Source of the DNA: Metallococcus carri
GTDB lineage: Bacteria; Actinomycetota; Actinomycetes; Actinomycetales; Dermatophilaceae
Length of the DNA stretch: 64,000 nt
Assembly (NCBI RefSeq): GCF_011440275.1
Contig: NZ_JAAOIV010000012.1
Span: 62,001-126,000 of the forward strand
Direction of reading: 5' to 3'
This document shows positions 54,704 through 63,824 of the stretch, piece after piece. The first letter of the stretch is position 1. Each line of letters starts with the position of its first letter. The notes under the pieces were generated by a model. That model ran no database searches. It was given only the letters and a program-made list of their open reading frames with translations, and was not told where the DNA came from. Position numbers and translations under genes: made by a program.

Positions 54704-56160
54704 CTCCGCATCGCGTGGTGGTCGTCGGCCACGGCATGGTGGCGCACCGCTTCGTCGACGACCTCACCCGGGCGACGCGCCGCACCGGTCGACCGGTCGA
54801 GGTGACGGTGCTCGGCGGCGAGCCACACACGGCATACAACCGGTTGATGCTCAGCGAGGTGATCGCGGGGCGGGCGCGACTGGCCGGGCTGACGCTGCCC
54901 GAGCACGAGGACGTCGACGTGCGCACCGGCGTGAGCGCGGTCGCCGTCGACCGCTCCCGCCAGGTGGTGCACGACAGCGACGGTGCGCAGCACTCCTACG
55001 ACACCGTGGTGCTGGCCACCGGCGCCGGCCCGCGGATGCCGCTCGATGCTCGCGGGCTGCACGGGGTGAAGGCGCTGCGCACGATCGACGACTGCCGCGA
55101 GCTCATCGCCGCGGCTTCGCCCGGCCGGCCGATGATCGTGCTGGGCGGCGGTCTGCTCGGGATCGAGCTCGCCTGCGGCCTGCGCACCCGGGATGTGGAG
55201 GTGACGATCGTGCACCGGGCCGACCACCTGATGGAGGCGCAGCTCGACCCAACGTCGGCCGACGTAGTGCGAAATCAGCTGGAGCGCAACGGAATTCGCG
55301 TCAGGCTCGGCGTGGAGGTCGACCGCCTCGAGGGTGAATCCGGTCGGGTCACGAGCGCCGTGCTCTCCGACGGCAATTCCGTCGCCGCCGACATCGTGGT
55401 GGCCTGCGCCGGCGTCACGCCCCGCATCGAACTGGCTCGGGCCGCCGGGCTGCAGACCCGACGCGGTGTGGTGGTCGGCAACGACTGCCGGTCGATCACC
55501 GATGCCTCGGTCGCCGCGATCGGCGACTGCGCCGAGCCGCCCGAGGGGTGCGCCGGACTGCTCGCCCCGGGCTGGCGGCAGGCCGCGATGCTCGCCGCCG
55601 AGATCGCCGGAGACCTGCCGCCGGCCGAGCACCGGACCGACGACGTCATACAGCTCAAGGCTGCCGGGCTGAGCGTCGTGCTGCTCGGCCGCGTGGACCC
55701 CGCTCACCGGGTCGTGCGGCTGAGCGACGACAGCATCGGCCGCTGCCTCACGCTGGCCGTCGACGACGGGGTGGTGACCGGGGCGGTCTGTGTCGGCGCC
55801 GCCGACATCGCCGCTGACCTGGTCTCGACCTACGAGCGCGGGTTGCCGGTGCCGCTCGACCCGGCCCAGCTGCTGGTGCGGGCGGTCGCGGGCACCTCGG
55901 CCCCCGCGCCCAGCCCACGCAGTATGCCGGCGTCGGCGACCGTCTGTCGCTGCAATGGCGTCACCAAGCAGGCGATCGTCGAGGCCCATGTCGACGGCGC
56001 GCACAGCGTCGAGCAGATCGCGGCACGCACCCGCGCCACGACCGGCTGCGGCGGCTGCCGCGATGCCGTCCAGGGCATCTGCCAGTGGATGGCCGAGGTC
56101 GACCCGAGTTTGCACGACCGAAACATGCACGCGACCGGCTCGGAAACATCGGTTTCCTAG
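54700..56160 (+). CDS. NAD(P)H:FAD oxidoreductase with BFD-like [2Fe-2S] domain, nitrate reductase electron donor
   Basis: 486 residues. FAD fold VVVVGHGMVAHRF, NAD fold MIVLGGGLLGIELACGL, FAD-contacting SVAAIGDCAEP, and a C-terminal BFD domain with CRCNGVTK and TGCGGCRD (four Cys). It resembles the N-terminal half of NirB without the siroheme domains, matching NasB-type donors. Passes electrons from NAD(P)H to the nitrate reductase. Coupled to it by ATGA. Confidence 0.9.
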   Translation: MTPHRVVVVGHGMVAHRFVDDLTRATRRTGRPVEVTVLGGEPHTAYNRLMLSEVIAGRARLAGLTLPEHEDVDVRTGVSAVAVDRSRQVVHDSDGAQHSYDTVVLATGAGPRMPLDARGLHGVKALRTIDDCRELIAAASPGRPMIVLGGGLLGIELACGLRTRDVEVTIVHRADHLMEAQLDPTSADVVRNQLERNGIRVRLGVEVDRLEGESGRVTSAVLSDGNSVAADIVVACAGVTPRIELARAAGLQTRRGVVVGNDCRSITDASVAAIGDCAEPPEGCAGLLAPGWRQAAMLAAEIAGDLPPAEHRTDDVIQLKAAGLSVVLLGRVDPAHRVVRLSDDSIGRCLTLAVDDGVVTGAVCVGAADIAADLVSTYERGLPVPLDPAQLLVRAVAGTSAPAPSPRSMPASATVCRCNGVTKQAIVEAHVDGAHSVEQIAARTRATTGCGGCRDAVQGICQWMAEVDPSLHDRNMHATGSETSVS

Positions 56161-56188
56161 CGTCGGTCCCCACGTCAAGGAGGAACCC

Positions 56189-58729
56189 ATGAGCGAACGC
56201 ATTGTCGTCGTCGGCGGTGGCATGGTGGCGCACCGCTTCGTCGAAGCGCTCCGATCCCGCGATGCCGAGGGCCGGTTCGAGGTCGTCGTGCTCGCCGAGG
56301 AGCCGCGGCCGCCGTACGACCGGGTGGCGCTGACGACCTATTTCACCGGGCGTGACCCGCAGGAGCTGAACCTCGGCCAGGACGAGCTGTGGCAGGACCC
56401 GCTCGTGCGGCTGCGCAAGGGCATCGCCGCGACCGCGATCGACCGGGAGGCCCGGACCGTCGCGCTGAGCACCGGGGAGCGGCTGAGCTACGACCACCTC
56501 GTGCTGGCCACCGGATCGTCCGCCGCCGTCCCGCCGGTCGAGGGCTCGGACCTGCGCGGCTGCTTCGTCTATCGCACCATCGACGATGTCGCCGACCTGC
56601 GCGGGTATGTCGAACAGTTGCGCTCGGATCACCCTGATCGTCCGGTGCGCGGTACCGTCGTGGGCGGCGGTCTGCTGGGGCTGGAGGCCGCCGGCGCGTT
56701 GCAGGCGCTCGGCGCCGAGAGCACCGTGGTGGAGTTCGCGCCACGGCTGATGCCGCTGCAGGTGGACGAGGGCGGCGGTGAACAGCTGCGCCGGCTGATC
56801 GAGGATCTCGGCGTGCGGGTGCTGACCGGCACCGCGACCGCGAAGGTGCTGGCCAAGCGCACCGGCCGGGCCGCGGCGATGCGCTTCGCCGACGGCTCGA
56901 GTCTGGACACCGAGGTCGTGATCTTCGCGACCGGTGTCCGGCCGCGGGACGAGCTCGCTCGGGCGGCCGGCCTGGACGTCGGCGAGCGCGGGGGCGTTGT
57001 CGTCGACGAGGCTTGCCGCACAACGGATTCGGCGATCAGTGCGATCGGTGAGGTCGCCTGCATCGAGGGTCGGGTGTGGGGCCTGGTGGCGCCCGGTTAT
57101 GCGATGGCCGAGATCACCGCCGACCGGTTGCTCGGCGGGTCCGCCACCTTCCCCGGCGCGGACTCCTCCACCAAGCTCAAGCTGCTCGGTGTCGACGTCG
57201 CGTCCTTCGGCGACGCCTTCGCCACGGGTGAGGGCACCCTCGAGGTCGCCTATGCCGACGCGGTCGCCGGGGTCTACAAGAAGCTCGTGCTTTCCGACGA
57301 CGCAAAGACCCTGCTCGGCGGCATCCTGGTCGGGGACGCGTCGGCATACGCCTCCCTGCGCCCGATGCTCGGGCGCGAACTCGGCTGCGACCCGGCGGCC
57401 TTCCTGGTGCCCGACGTCGGTGACGCGGCCGCGGCCGGCATCGAGCTGCCGGACGACGCGGGCGTGTGCTCTTGCAACAACGTGACCGCCGGGCAGATCC
57501 GCACGGCGGTGTCCGAGGAGGGCTGCTGCTCGCTCGCCGAGGTGAAGGGCTGCACCAAGGCCGGCACGAGCTGCGGCTCCTGCCTGCCGCTGGTCAAGAA
57601 GCTGGTCGAGACCGAGCAGGAGCGCGCCGGGATCGAGGTGCAGCGGGGGCTGTGCGAGCACTTCGACCTGAGCCGGGCGGAGCTGTTCAACGCCGTGCAG
57701 GTGACTGGTCTGCACACCTTCAGCGAGATCATCGCCCGGCATGGACGCGGTCACGGCTGCGACATCTGCAAGCCGGTGGTCGCCTCGATCCTGGCCAGCC
57801 TCGGCAACGGTCACATCCTGGACGGCGAGCAGGGCGGGCTGCAGGACACCAACGACCACATGCTCGCCAATCTGCAAAAGGACGGCACCTATTCGGTGGT
57901 GCCGCGGATCCCGGGCGGCGAGATCACCCCGGACGGGCTGATGACGATCGGGGCGATCGCCAAGGACTTCGACCTCTACACCAAGATCACCGGCGGTCAG
58001 CGGATCGACCTCTTCGGCGCTCGTGTCGACCAGCTGCCGGCGATCTGGCAGCGGCTGGTGGACGCCGGCTTCGAGTCCGGCCACGCCTACGGCAAGTCGC
58101 TGCGCACGGTGAAGTCCTGCGTCGGGCAGACCTGGTGCCGGTATGGCGTCCAGGACTCGGTGGCCATGGCGATCGCCCTGGAGTTGCGTTATCGCGGGCT
58201 GCGCTCGCCGCACAAGCTCAAGCTCGGCGTCTCCGGCTGTGCCCGGGAGTGTGCCGAGGCGCGCGCCAAGGATGTCGGCGTCATCGCGACCGAGCAGGGC
58301 TGGAATCTCTACGTCGGCGGCAATGGCGGCTTCACCCCGCGGCATGCCGAGCTGTTCGCCGAGGACCTGGACGACGCCGGGCTGGTGCGCGCGATCGACC
58401 GCTTCCTCATGTACTACATCCGCACCGCCGACCGGCTGCAGCGCACGGCCGCCTGGCTGGAGGAGATCGACGGCGGCCTGGACCACGTGCGGGATGTCGT
58501 GCTGCACGACAGCCTCGGCGTCGCGGACGAACTCGACGCCGCGATGGCCGATCACATCGGCGGTTACCAGGACGAATGGCGCGCGGTGCTCGAGGACCCG
58601 GTGAAGCTGGCCCGGTTCACCGCCTTCGTCAACGACAGCTCGCCCGACGACTCGCTGCAGTATGTCGTTGAGCGCGGCCAGCGCCGCCCGGTGATGATCG
58701 CCGGGCCGGACCTGGCGGTGCGACCGTGA
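56189..58729 (+). CDS. nirB: Nitrite reductase [NAD(P)H] large subunit
   Basis: 846 residues. FAD/NAD domain (about 1-400) with VVVGGGMVAHRF and GTVVGGGLLGLEAAG, BFD-type [2Fe-2S] (CSCNNVTAGQI ... CGSCLP, about 428-470), ferredoxin-like half domain, and the siroheme/[4Fe-4S] site KSCVGQTWC plus SGCARECAEA (about 639-690). Reduces nitrite to ammonium by six electrons. ATG follows AAGGAGG. Confidence 0.97.
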   Translation: MSERIVVVGGGMVAHRFVEALRSRDAEGRFEVVVLAEEPRPPYDRVALTTYFTGRDPQELNLGQDELWQDPLVRLRKGIAATAIDREARTVALSTGERLSYDHLVLATGSSAAVPPVEGSDLRGCFVYRTIDDVADLRGYVEQLRSDHPDRPVRGTVVGGGLLGLEAAGALQALGAESTVVEFAPRLMPLQVDEGGGEQLRRLIEDLGVRVLTGTATAKVLAKRTGRAAAMRFADGSSLDTEVVIFATGVRPRDELARAAGLDVGERGGVVVDEACRTTDSAISAIGEVACIEGRVWGLVAPGYAMAEITADRLLGGSATFPGADSSTKLKLLGVDVASFGDAFATGEGTLEVAYADAVAGVYKKLVLSDDAKTLLGGILVGDASAYASLRPMLGRELGCDPAAFLVPDVGDAAAAGIELPDDAGVCSCNNVTAGQIRTAVSEEGCCSLAEVKGCTKAGTSCGSCLPLVKKLVETEQERAGIEVQRGLCEHFDLSRAELFNAVQVTGLHTFSEIIARHGRGHGCDICKPVVASILASLGNGHILDGEQGGLQDTNDHMLANLQKDGTYSVVPRIPGGEITPDGLMTIGAIAKDFDLYTKITGGQRIDLFGARVDQLPAIWQRLVDAGFESGHAYGKSLRTVKSCVGQTWCRYGVQDSVAMAIALELRYRGLRSPHKLKLGVSGCARECAEARAKDVGVIATEQGWNLYVGGNGGFTPRHAELFAEDLDDAGLVRAIDRFLMYYIRTADRLQRTAAWLEEIDGGLDHVRDVVLHDSLGVADELDAAMADHIGGYQDEWRAVLEDPVKLARFTAFVNDSSPDDSLQYVVERGQRRPVMIAGPDLAVRP

Positions 58730-59073
58730 TGTGGGTCACGGTCGCGCGGCTGGCGGACCTGCCGGTGGAGCGGGCCGTGGCCGCTCGGGTCGGCACCGAT
58801 CAGGTTGCGGTCGTGCGGCTTTCGGACGATCGGGTGTATGCCGTGGGCAACCGTGACCCCTTCTCCGGCGCGAACGTGATGGCCCGCGGGATCGTCGGTT
58901 CGACGGTGGTCGACGGCACCGAACGGCGTACTCTGGCTTCTCCTATGTATAAGCAGGCGTTTTGCCTGGAGACCGGCGACTGCCTGACCGAACCGAGCGT
59001 GAACCTCGGCACCTGGCAGGTCCGGCTCCGTGAAGACGTCGTGGAGATCGGTCAACGAGAGGAGTCGGTGTGA
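58729..59073 (+). CDS. nirD: Nitrite reductase [NAD(P)H] small subunit
   Basis: 114 residues, Rieske-like fold without the Rieske cysteine/histidine pairs: VAVVRLSDDRVYAVGNRDPFSGANVMARG, SPMYKQAFCLETGDCL. This is the NirD pattern. Works with NirB. ATG 58729 shares a base with the nirB stop (a GTG at 58726 is also possible). Confidence 0.94.
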   Translation: MWVTVARLADLPVERAVAARVGTDQVAVVRLSDDRVYAVGNRDPFSGANVMARGIVGSTVVDGTERRTLASPMYKQAFCLETGDCLTEPSVNLGTWQVRLREDVVEIGQREESV

Positions 59074-60152
59074 GCACCCTGCATGGCCTCGACCTGCGCG
59101 ACCGCGTGGTGGTCGTCGTCGGCGGCGGTCCCGGTGCGGCGGATCGCGCATCGGCCCTCGCCGCTGCGGGCGCGCGCGTCCGGCTGTATGCCGACAGCCT
59201 CTGCGAAGACCTCACCGAGCTGGTGGCCGCCGATCGGGTGCAGTGGGCCGGTGACACGCTCGCCGAGTCCGACCTGACCGATGCCTGGCTGCTGAGCACC
59301 CCGGAAGCGACCGAGGCGGAGCAGTCCACGCTGGCCGCCTGGGCGCAGCGGCACAAGGTGTTCCACGAACAGGTGAGCGCGACGGCATACGACATCGACT
59401 CCCTGGTGACCGAACGGTCAATGTCGTTGCGCGACAACCGAACCCACGGCAAGGTCGTGCTCGTCGGCGGCGGTCCGGGTGCCGACGACCTGATCACCGT
59501 GCGCGGCCGGCGTGAGCTGGCTCGGGCCGATGTGGTGGTGACCGACCGACTGGCGCCGGTCGGGCTGCTGCGGTCGCTGGGTTCGAACGCTGAGGTCGTC
59601 AATGTCGGCAAGACGCCCTACCACCACCCGGTGCCCCAGCCGGAGATCAACGCCCTGCTCGTCGAACGGGCTCAGCGCGGCGACTATGTCGTGCGGCTGA
59701 AGGGTGGCGATCCGTTCGTGCTCGGCCGCGGTGGCGAGGAATGGCTCGCCTGCCGCGAGGCCGGGGTCGAGGTCGAGGTCGTGCCCGGTGTGTCCTCGGC
59801 GTATGCCGCCCCGATGGCCGGCTTGGTGCCGGTCACCCACCGCGGCGTCGCGAGCGGGGTGCTGATGGTGTCGGGGCACGACGAGGTCGAGCCTGAGGTG
59901 CTGGCGGCCTGGCCGCACACGATCGTGGTGCTGATGGGAATGGGACGGCTGGAAGAACTCACGACCGCGCTCGTGCGCGCCGGCAAGGACGCCGCGACTC
60001 CGGCCGCGGTCGTGCACCGGGCCTGGACCGAGCAGCAGCGCACGGTGCGCGGGACGCTGGCCGACCTGCCCGGGCGGGTGCGCGAGGCGGGCGTCGGCAA
60101 TCCCGCGGTGATCGTCATCGGCGCGGTCGTCGACGCCATCGAGGGCCCGTGA
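59070..60152 (+). CDS. Siroheme-synthase-like N-domain fused to uroporphyrinogen-III C-methyltransferase
   Basis: 360 residues. About 1-120 resembles the CysG dehydrogenase half (VVVVVGGGPGAADRASALAAAGA) but is shortened and lacks the usual GGG-VA start. About 127-355 is a complete SUMT: VVLVGGGPGADDLITVRG, VGKTPYHHP, LKGGDPFVLGRGGEE, EVVPGVSSAYAAP. Methylates uroporphyrinogen III to precorrin-2 and may oxidise it, on the route to NirB's siroheme. Coupled to nirD by GTGA. Confidence 0.93.
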   Translation: MSTLHGLDLRDRVVVVVGGGPGAADRASALAAAGARVRLYADSLCEDLTELVAADRVQWAGDTLAESDLTDAWLLSTPEATEAEQSTLAAWAQRHKVFHEQVSATAYDIDSLVTERSMSLRDNRTHGKVVLVGGGPGADDLITVRGRRELARADVVVTDRLAPVGLLRSLGSNAEVVNVGKTPYHHPVPQPEINALLVERAQRGDYVVRLKGGDPFVLGRGGEEWLACREAGVEVEVVPGVSSAYAAPMAGLVPVTHRGVASGVLMVSGHDEVEPEVLAAWPHTIVVLMGMGRLEELTTALVRAGKDAATPAAVVHRAWTEQQRTVRGTLADLPGRVREAGVGNPAVIVIGAVVDAIEGP

Positions 60153-61276
60153 ACCCGGTCAGCGACCAACTCGCCGGCTGCCGCATCGTGCTCACTGCCC
60201 AGCGGCGCAGCGCCGAGTTGGCCGCTGCGCTCGAGCGGCGGGGTGCCGAGGTCGTTCACGCTGCCGCATTGTCGATCGTGCCCCACGTCGATGACCGCGA
60301 ACTGCTCGCTCGCACAAGGGAATTGGTGGCCGACCAACCCGACGTGATCGTCGTGACCACCGGCGCGGGCCTCACTGGCTGGATCGAGGCGGCCGACGCG
60401 GCCGGCCTGGGGGACGAGCTGCACGACGTGCTCGCCGGCGCCCGGATCGTCGCGCGCGGTCCCAAGGCGCGGGGCGCGGTGCAGGCCGCGGGTCTCACCG
60501 CCGACTGGGTCGCCGAGTCTGAGACCAATGCCGAGGTGCGCGATTACCTGCTGCAGGACGGGGTAGCCGGCCAGCGCATCGCGGTGCAGCACCACGGCTC
60601 CGGCTCCGACGGAGTGGACGAAGCGCTCGTGGCAGCGGGCGCGACGGTGGTGCCGCTCGTGGTCTACCGCTGGGGCCCGGCGCCCGACCCGGCAGCCCTC
60701 GCCGCGGGCGTCGTCGCCGTCGCTCAGCGCGAGTGCGATGCGGTGGTCTTCACCTCCGCGCCGGGTGTCCAGGCCTTCCTCGACGCCGCTGCCGCGCAGG
60801 GCCTGCTCGATCAGGTGGTGGCGGCGATGCGTCAGCGGGTGGTCGCGGCCGCCGTCGGTGCGATCACCGCGCAACCGTTGCAGGACAAGGGGATTGCCCC
60901 GTTGGTGCCCGACCGATACCGCCTCGGTGCGCTGGTGCGGGCGCTGGTCACCGAGCTCGCCGAGCACGCGCCGCTGACCGTCCCGACCACCGCGGGCGAA
61001 CTCCGCATCCTGGCGAGCGTCGCTCTGCTGGACGGTCAGCCGCTGGTGCTGTCGCCGACCTCGCTGGCCGTGCTCCGGTTGATCGCGCAGGCGCGGGGTG
61101 CGGTCGTCAGCCGGGCCGAGATTCTGTCGGCACTGCCCGGTCAGAGCACCGACCTGCACGCGGCGGAGGTGGCCGTCGCGCGCCTGCGCGACGCCATCCC
61201 GCGAGAGCTCGTCAGCACCGTGGTCAAGCGCGGGTATCGCGTGCCCGTCCTCGCCGAAGACCTCGTCGGCGGATGA
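60149..61276 (+). CDS. Uroporphyrinogen-III synthase domain fused to an OmpR-type winged helix
   Basis: 375 residues. HemD domain (about 8-265): IVLTAQRRSAELAAALERRGA, VVFTSAPGVQAFL. C-terminal winged helix (about 280-370): GQPLVLSPTSLAVLRLIAQARGAVVSR, AAEVAVARLRDAI, VKRGYRV. The same fusion is known from M. tuberculosis Rv0260c beside a CbiX-like gene and narK3. Either a bifunctional enzyme-regulator or a regulator that senses a tetrapyrrole with the HemD fold. GTG start overlaps the SUMT stop. Confidence 0.92.
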   Translation: MNPVSDQLAGCRIVLTAQRRSAELAAALERRGAEVVHAAALSIVPHVDDRELLARTRELVADQPDVIVVTTGAGLTGWIEAADAAGLGDELHDVLAGARIVARGPKARGAVQAAGLTADWVAESETNAEVRDYLLQDGVAGQRIAVQHHGSGSDGVDEALVAAGATVVPLVVYRWGPAPDPAALAAGVVAVAQRECDAVVFTSAPGVQAFLDAAAAQGLLDQVVAAMRQRVVAAAVGAITAQPLQDKGIAPLVPDRYRLGALVRALVTELAEHAPLTVPTTAGELRILASVALLDGQPLVLSPTSLAVLRLIAQARGAVVSRAEILSALPGQSTDLHAAEVAVARLRDAIPRELVSTVVKRGYRVPVLAEDLVGG

Positions 61277-61965
61277 AGCCACTGCTCGTCCTCACCGCGC
61301 ACGGCACCGACGACCCCGCAGGTCGGCAGGTCGTGCGCGATCTCACCCATGCGGTGTCAATCGCCCGGCCCGATCTCGACGTGCGCGATGCCTATGTCGA
61401 CGTGCAGAGTCCGTATGTCGCCACCGTGGTCGCCTCCCGGCCCGACGCCGACGTGACCGTCGTCCCCCTACTGCTGTCCTCCGGTTACCACCTGTCCACC
61501 GATATCGCCGAGGCGGTCGCGGACGGTGAGCACTCCCGGCATACCGGACCGCTCGGACCGCACCCGCTGCTCGCCGAGATCCTGCACGACCGCCTGCGTG
61601 AGGCGGGCGCGGGCTCGGAAGACGCCGTCGTGCTCGCCGCCGCCGGGTCGAGCCGGCCCGAGGGAGTGGCGGACGCCCAGGCGATGGCGGCTCAACTGCA
61701 GGCGTTGTGGACCGGGCCGGTGACGGTGGGCTTCTGCTCAGCGGCGCAGCCGTCGGTCGCCGACGCCGTGGCCATGGCGCGGGCCAGGGGAGCGCGCCGG
61801 GTGGCGGTCGCGGCATACCTGCTCGGTCCGGGCTTCTTCCACCGGCGGCTCGAGCAGTCCGGCGCGGATCTGATCACCGCGCCGCTCGGGGCGGATCCGC
61901 GGATCGTGCGCCTCGTTCTGCACAGGTATGACGATGCCGTCGGTCTCGCCCGCGTCCACGGTTAG
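61273..61965 (+). CDS. CbiX/SirB-like sirohydrochlorin chelatase
   Basis: 230 residues, two repeats of the class II chelatase fold: VLTAHGTDDPAGRQVVRDL with the metal His, VPLLLSSGYHLSTDI with a second His, then VVLAAAGSSRPEG and VAAYLLGPGFFHRRL. Inserts Fe2+ into sirohydrochlorin to give siroheme for NirB (Co2+ is the alternative in cobalamin synthesis; the gene context favours iron). ATGA overlap with the HemD gene. Confidence 0.92.
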   Translation: MKPLLVLTAHGTDDPAGRQVVRDLTHAVSIARPDLDVRDAYVDVQSPYVATVVASRPDADVTVVPLLLSSGYHLSTDIAEAVADGEHSRHTGPLGPHPLLAEILHDRLREAGAGSEDAVVLAAAGSSRPEGVADAQAMAAQLQALWTGPVTVGFCSAAQPSVADAVAMARARGARRVAVAAYLLGPGFFHRRLEQSGADLITAPLGADPRIVRLVLHRYDDAVGLARVHG

Positions 61966-61998
61966 GCTGGTCGCCAACCTTCCGGAAGGGGATCCGTC

Positions 61999-62709
61999 AT
62001 GGTCGGGCTCATCATCGCGCTGATCGTCCTGCTCGTCATCGTGCTGCCGGTGATCTGGTTCATCGTGTCCTACAACGGCCTGGTCAAGCTGCGCAATCGG
62101 GTGCAGGAGGCGTGGCACCAGATCGACGTCGAGCTCAAGCGCCGGCACGATCTGATCCCCAACCTCGTCGAGACCGTCAAGGGTTACGCCCAGCACGAGC
62201 GCAGCACCCTCGATGAGGTGCTGCGCGCCCGCAGCGCGGCGATGAGCGGTGGCAACAGCCCCGCGCAAGCCGCGCAGTCCGAGGGAGCGCTGACCCAAGC
62301 GCTCGGGCGGTTGATCGCCGTCGCGGAGGCCTATCCCGACCTGAAGTCCAACGCGAATTTCCTTGCGCTGCAACAGGAACTCGCCAGCACCGAGGACCGC
62401 ATCGCGTCCGGCCGGCGCTACTACAACGCCATCGTGCGCGAGCTCAACACCAAGGTCGAGTCGATCCCGACCAAGTGGGTCGCCGGCATGGCCGGGGCCG
62501 CCCGCGCCGAATATTTCGAGGCGCAGCAGGGTGAGCGCGGCGTGCCGACGGTCAGCTTCGGCGCCGATCAGGGCAACCCGGTGGGCCCGACCTCCCAGCA
62601 GCTGGGCGGTGCGCCGCAGCAGCTCGAGGGCGGCCAGTTCACCGAGCCGGCGCCCTACCCGCAGCAGCAGCAGAACCAGCCGCAGGGTTATCCCCGCCAG
62701 CAGGGATGA
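61999..62709 (+). CDS. LemA family protein
   Basis: 236 residues. One N-terminal membrane helix (about 2-26), then the LemA three-helix bundle: YNGLVKLRNRVQEAWHQIDVELKRRHDLIPNLVETVKGY (read in parts), NANFLALQQELASTEDRIA, RRYYNAIVRELNTK. The tail is Gln/Pro-rich. Function unknown; often found with stress or membrane-remodelling genes. ATG after GGAAGGGG; overlaps the downstream kinase by 4 nt. Confidence 0.92.
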   Translation: MVGLIIALIVLLVIVLPVIWFIVSYNGLVKLRNRVQEAWHQIDVELKRRHDLIPNLVETVKGYAQHERSTLDEVLRARSAAMSGGNSPAQAAQSEGALTQALGRLIAVAEAYPDLKSNANFLALQQELASTEDRIASGRRYYNAIVRELNTKVESIPTKWVAGMAGAARAEYFEAQQGERGVPTVSFGADQGNPVGPTSQQLGGAPQQLEGGQFTEPAPYPQQQQNQPQGYPRQQG

Positions 62710-63824
62710 CCTCCAGCGGGATGCTCCCGCTGTGGCGAGCGGCGCAGGTCTTCCGCTTCGCCTCCCTGCTGTATGCCGGGGCGGTCCAGTACCGCGTCAA
62801 CCAGTACTACGCGCATCGGTCGCTGAGCTGGGTCGTCTTCGCCCTGGTGCTGGTCTGGTCCGGCATCGCGGCAGTGCTCTACAGCACCGAGCGGCGTCGC
62901 CGTCCGATCGTCATCGTCGAGGTCGTGGTGACGCTCGTCCTGATGTCCTCGACGCTGCTGGTCGGTCCGGCGTCCTATTTCCAGCACCACCAGGTCGTCC
63001 CGACCAGCTTCTGGTCCACCAACGCGGTCGTCTCGGTGGCCCTGCTCGCCGGCCCGTGGTGGGGGATGGCGAGCGCTGCGGTCGTCGGCCTGTCCGCGCT
63101 GGCGATCTGTGGCCAGCTGACCAATATCTCCTTCGACGCGACGCTGCCGATCCTGCTCGCGGTCGGTCTGGCGCTGGGTTATGGCTCGCGGGTCGTCCGT
63201 CAGGCCCAGGAGCGGCTGGAGCAAGCGATCCGGTTGGAGGCGGCCACCCACGAACGCGAGCGGTTGGCCCGCGAGGTGCATGACACCACCTTGCAGGTGC
63301 TCGCCTATGTCAAGCGTCGCGGCAGCGAAATCGGTGGTGCCACAACGGAACTCGCCACTCTCGCCGGCGACCAGGAGTCGGCCCTGCGGCGACTGCTGTC
63401 CCGGCAGGCGGCCGGTCCGCTCGACACCGACGGCGATCTGGCCGCCGCGCTCCAACGAGCCCTGCCGGCCGACGTGACCTTCTCGGCGCCCGCCGATCCG
63501 ATCCGCCTGCCGGCTGCCACGCTGAGCGAACTCGTCGCGGCGGTGTCCGCGGCGCTGGACAACACGGCCCGGCATGCCGGGCCGGGGGCGCGTTCGTTTG
63601 TCCTCGTGGAGGATCTCGGTGGTGAGGTGGTGGTCACCGTCCGCGACGACGGCAGCGGTATGCCGCACGGCCGGCTCGCCGAGGCGCGGGCCGAGGGACG
63701 GCTGGGCGTGTCATCCTCGATCGAAGGTCGACTGACGGCTCTGGGTGGCCGGGCCGAGGTGGTGACTGCTCCCGGTGAGGGCACCGAGTGGGAGCTGACC
63801 GTGCCGGTGAAGGAGGGGCGATGA
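62706..63824 (+). CDS. MacS-like (DUF5931) sensor histidine kinase
   Basis: 372 residues. Five N-terminal helices form a DUF5931-type membrane domain (begins LWRAAQVFRFASLLYAG), then HisKA_3 box ERERLAREVHDTTLQVLAYV and an ATPase domain with SAALDNTARHAG and VRDDGSGM. MacS works with the response regulator MacR; the next gene fits. LemA upstream in the same operon is unusual. Confidence 0.92.
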   Translation: MTSSGMLPLWRAAQVFRFASLLYAGAVQYRVNQYYAHRSLSWVVFALVLVWSGIAAVLYSTERRRRPIVIVEVVVTLVLMSSTLLVGPASYFQHHQVVPTSFWSTNAVVSVALLAGPWWGMASAAVVGLSALAICGQLTNISFDATLPILLAVGLALGYGSRVVRQAQERLEQAIRLEAATHERERLAREVHDTTLQVLAYVKRRGSEIGGATTELATLAGDQESALRRLLSRQAAGPLDTDGDLAAALQRALPADVTFSAPADPIRLPAATLSELVAAVSAALDNTARHAGPGARSFVLVEDLGGEVVVTVRDDGSGMPHGRLAEARAEGRLGVSSSIEGRLTALGGRAEVVTAPGEGTEWELTVPVKEGR

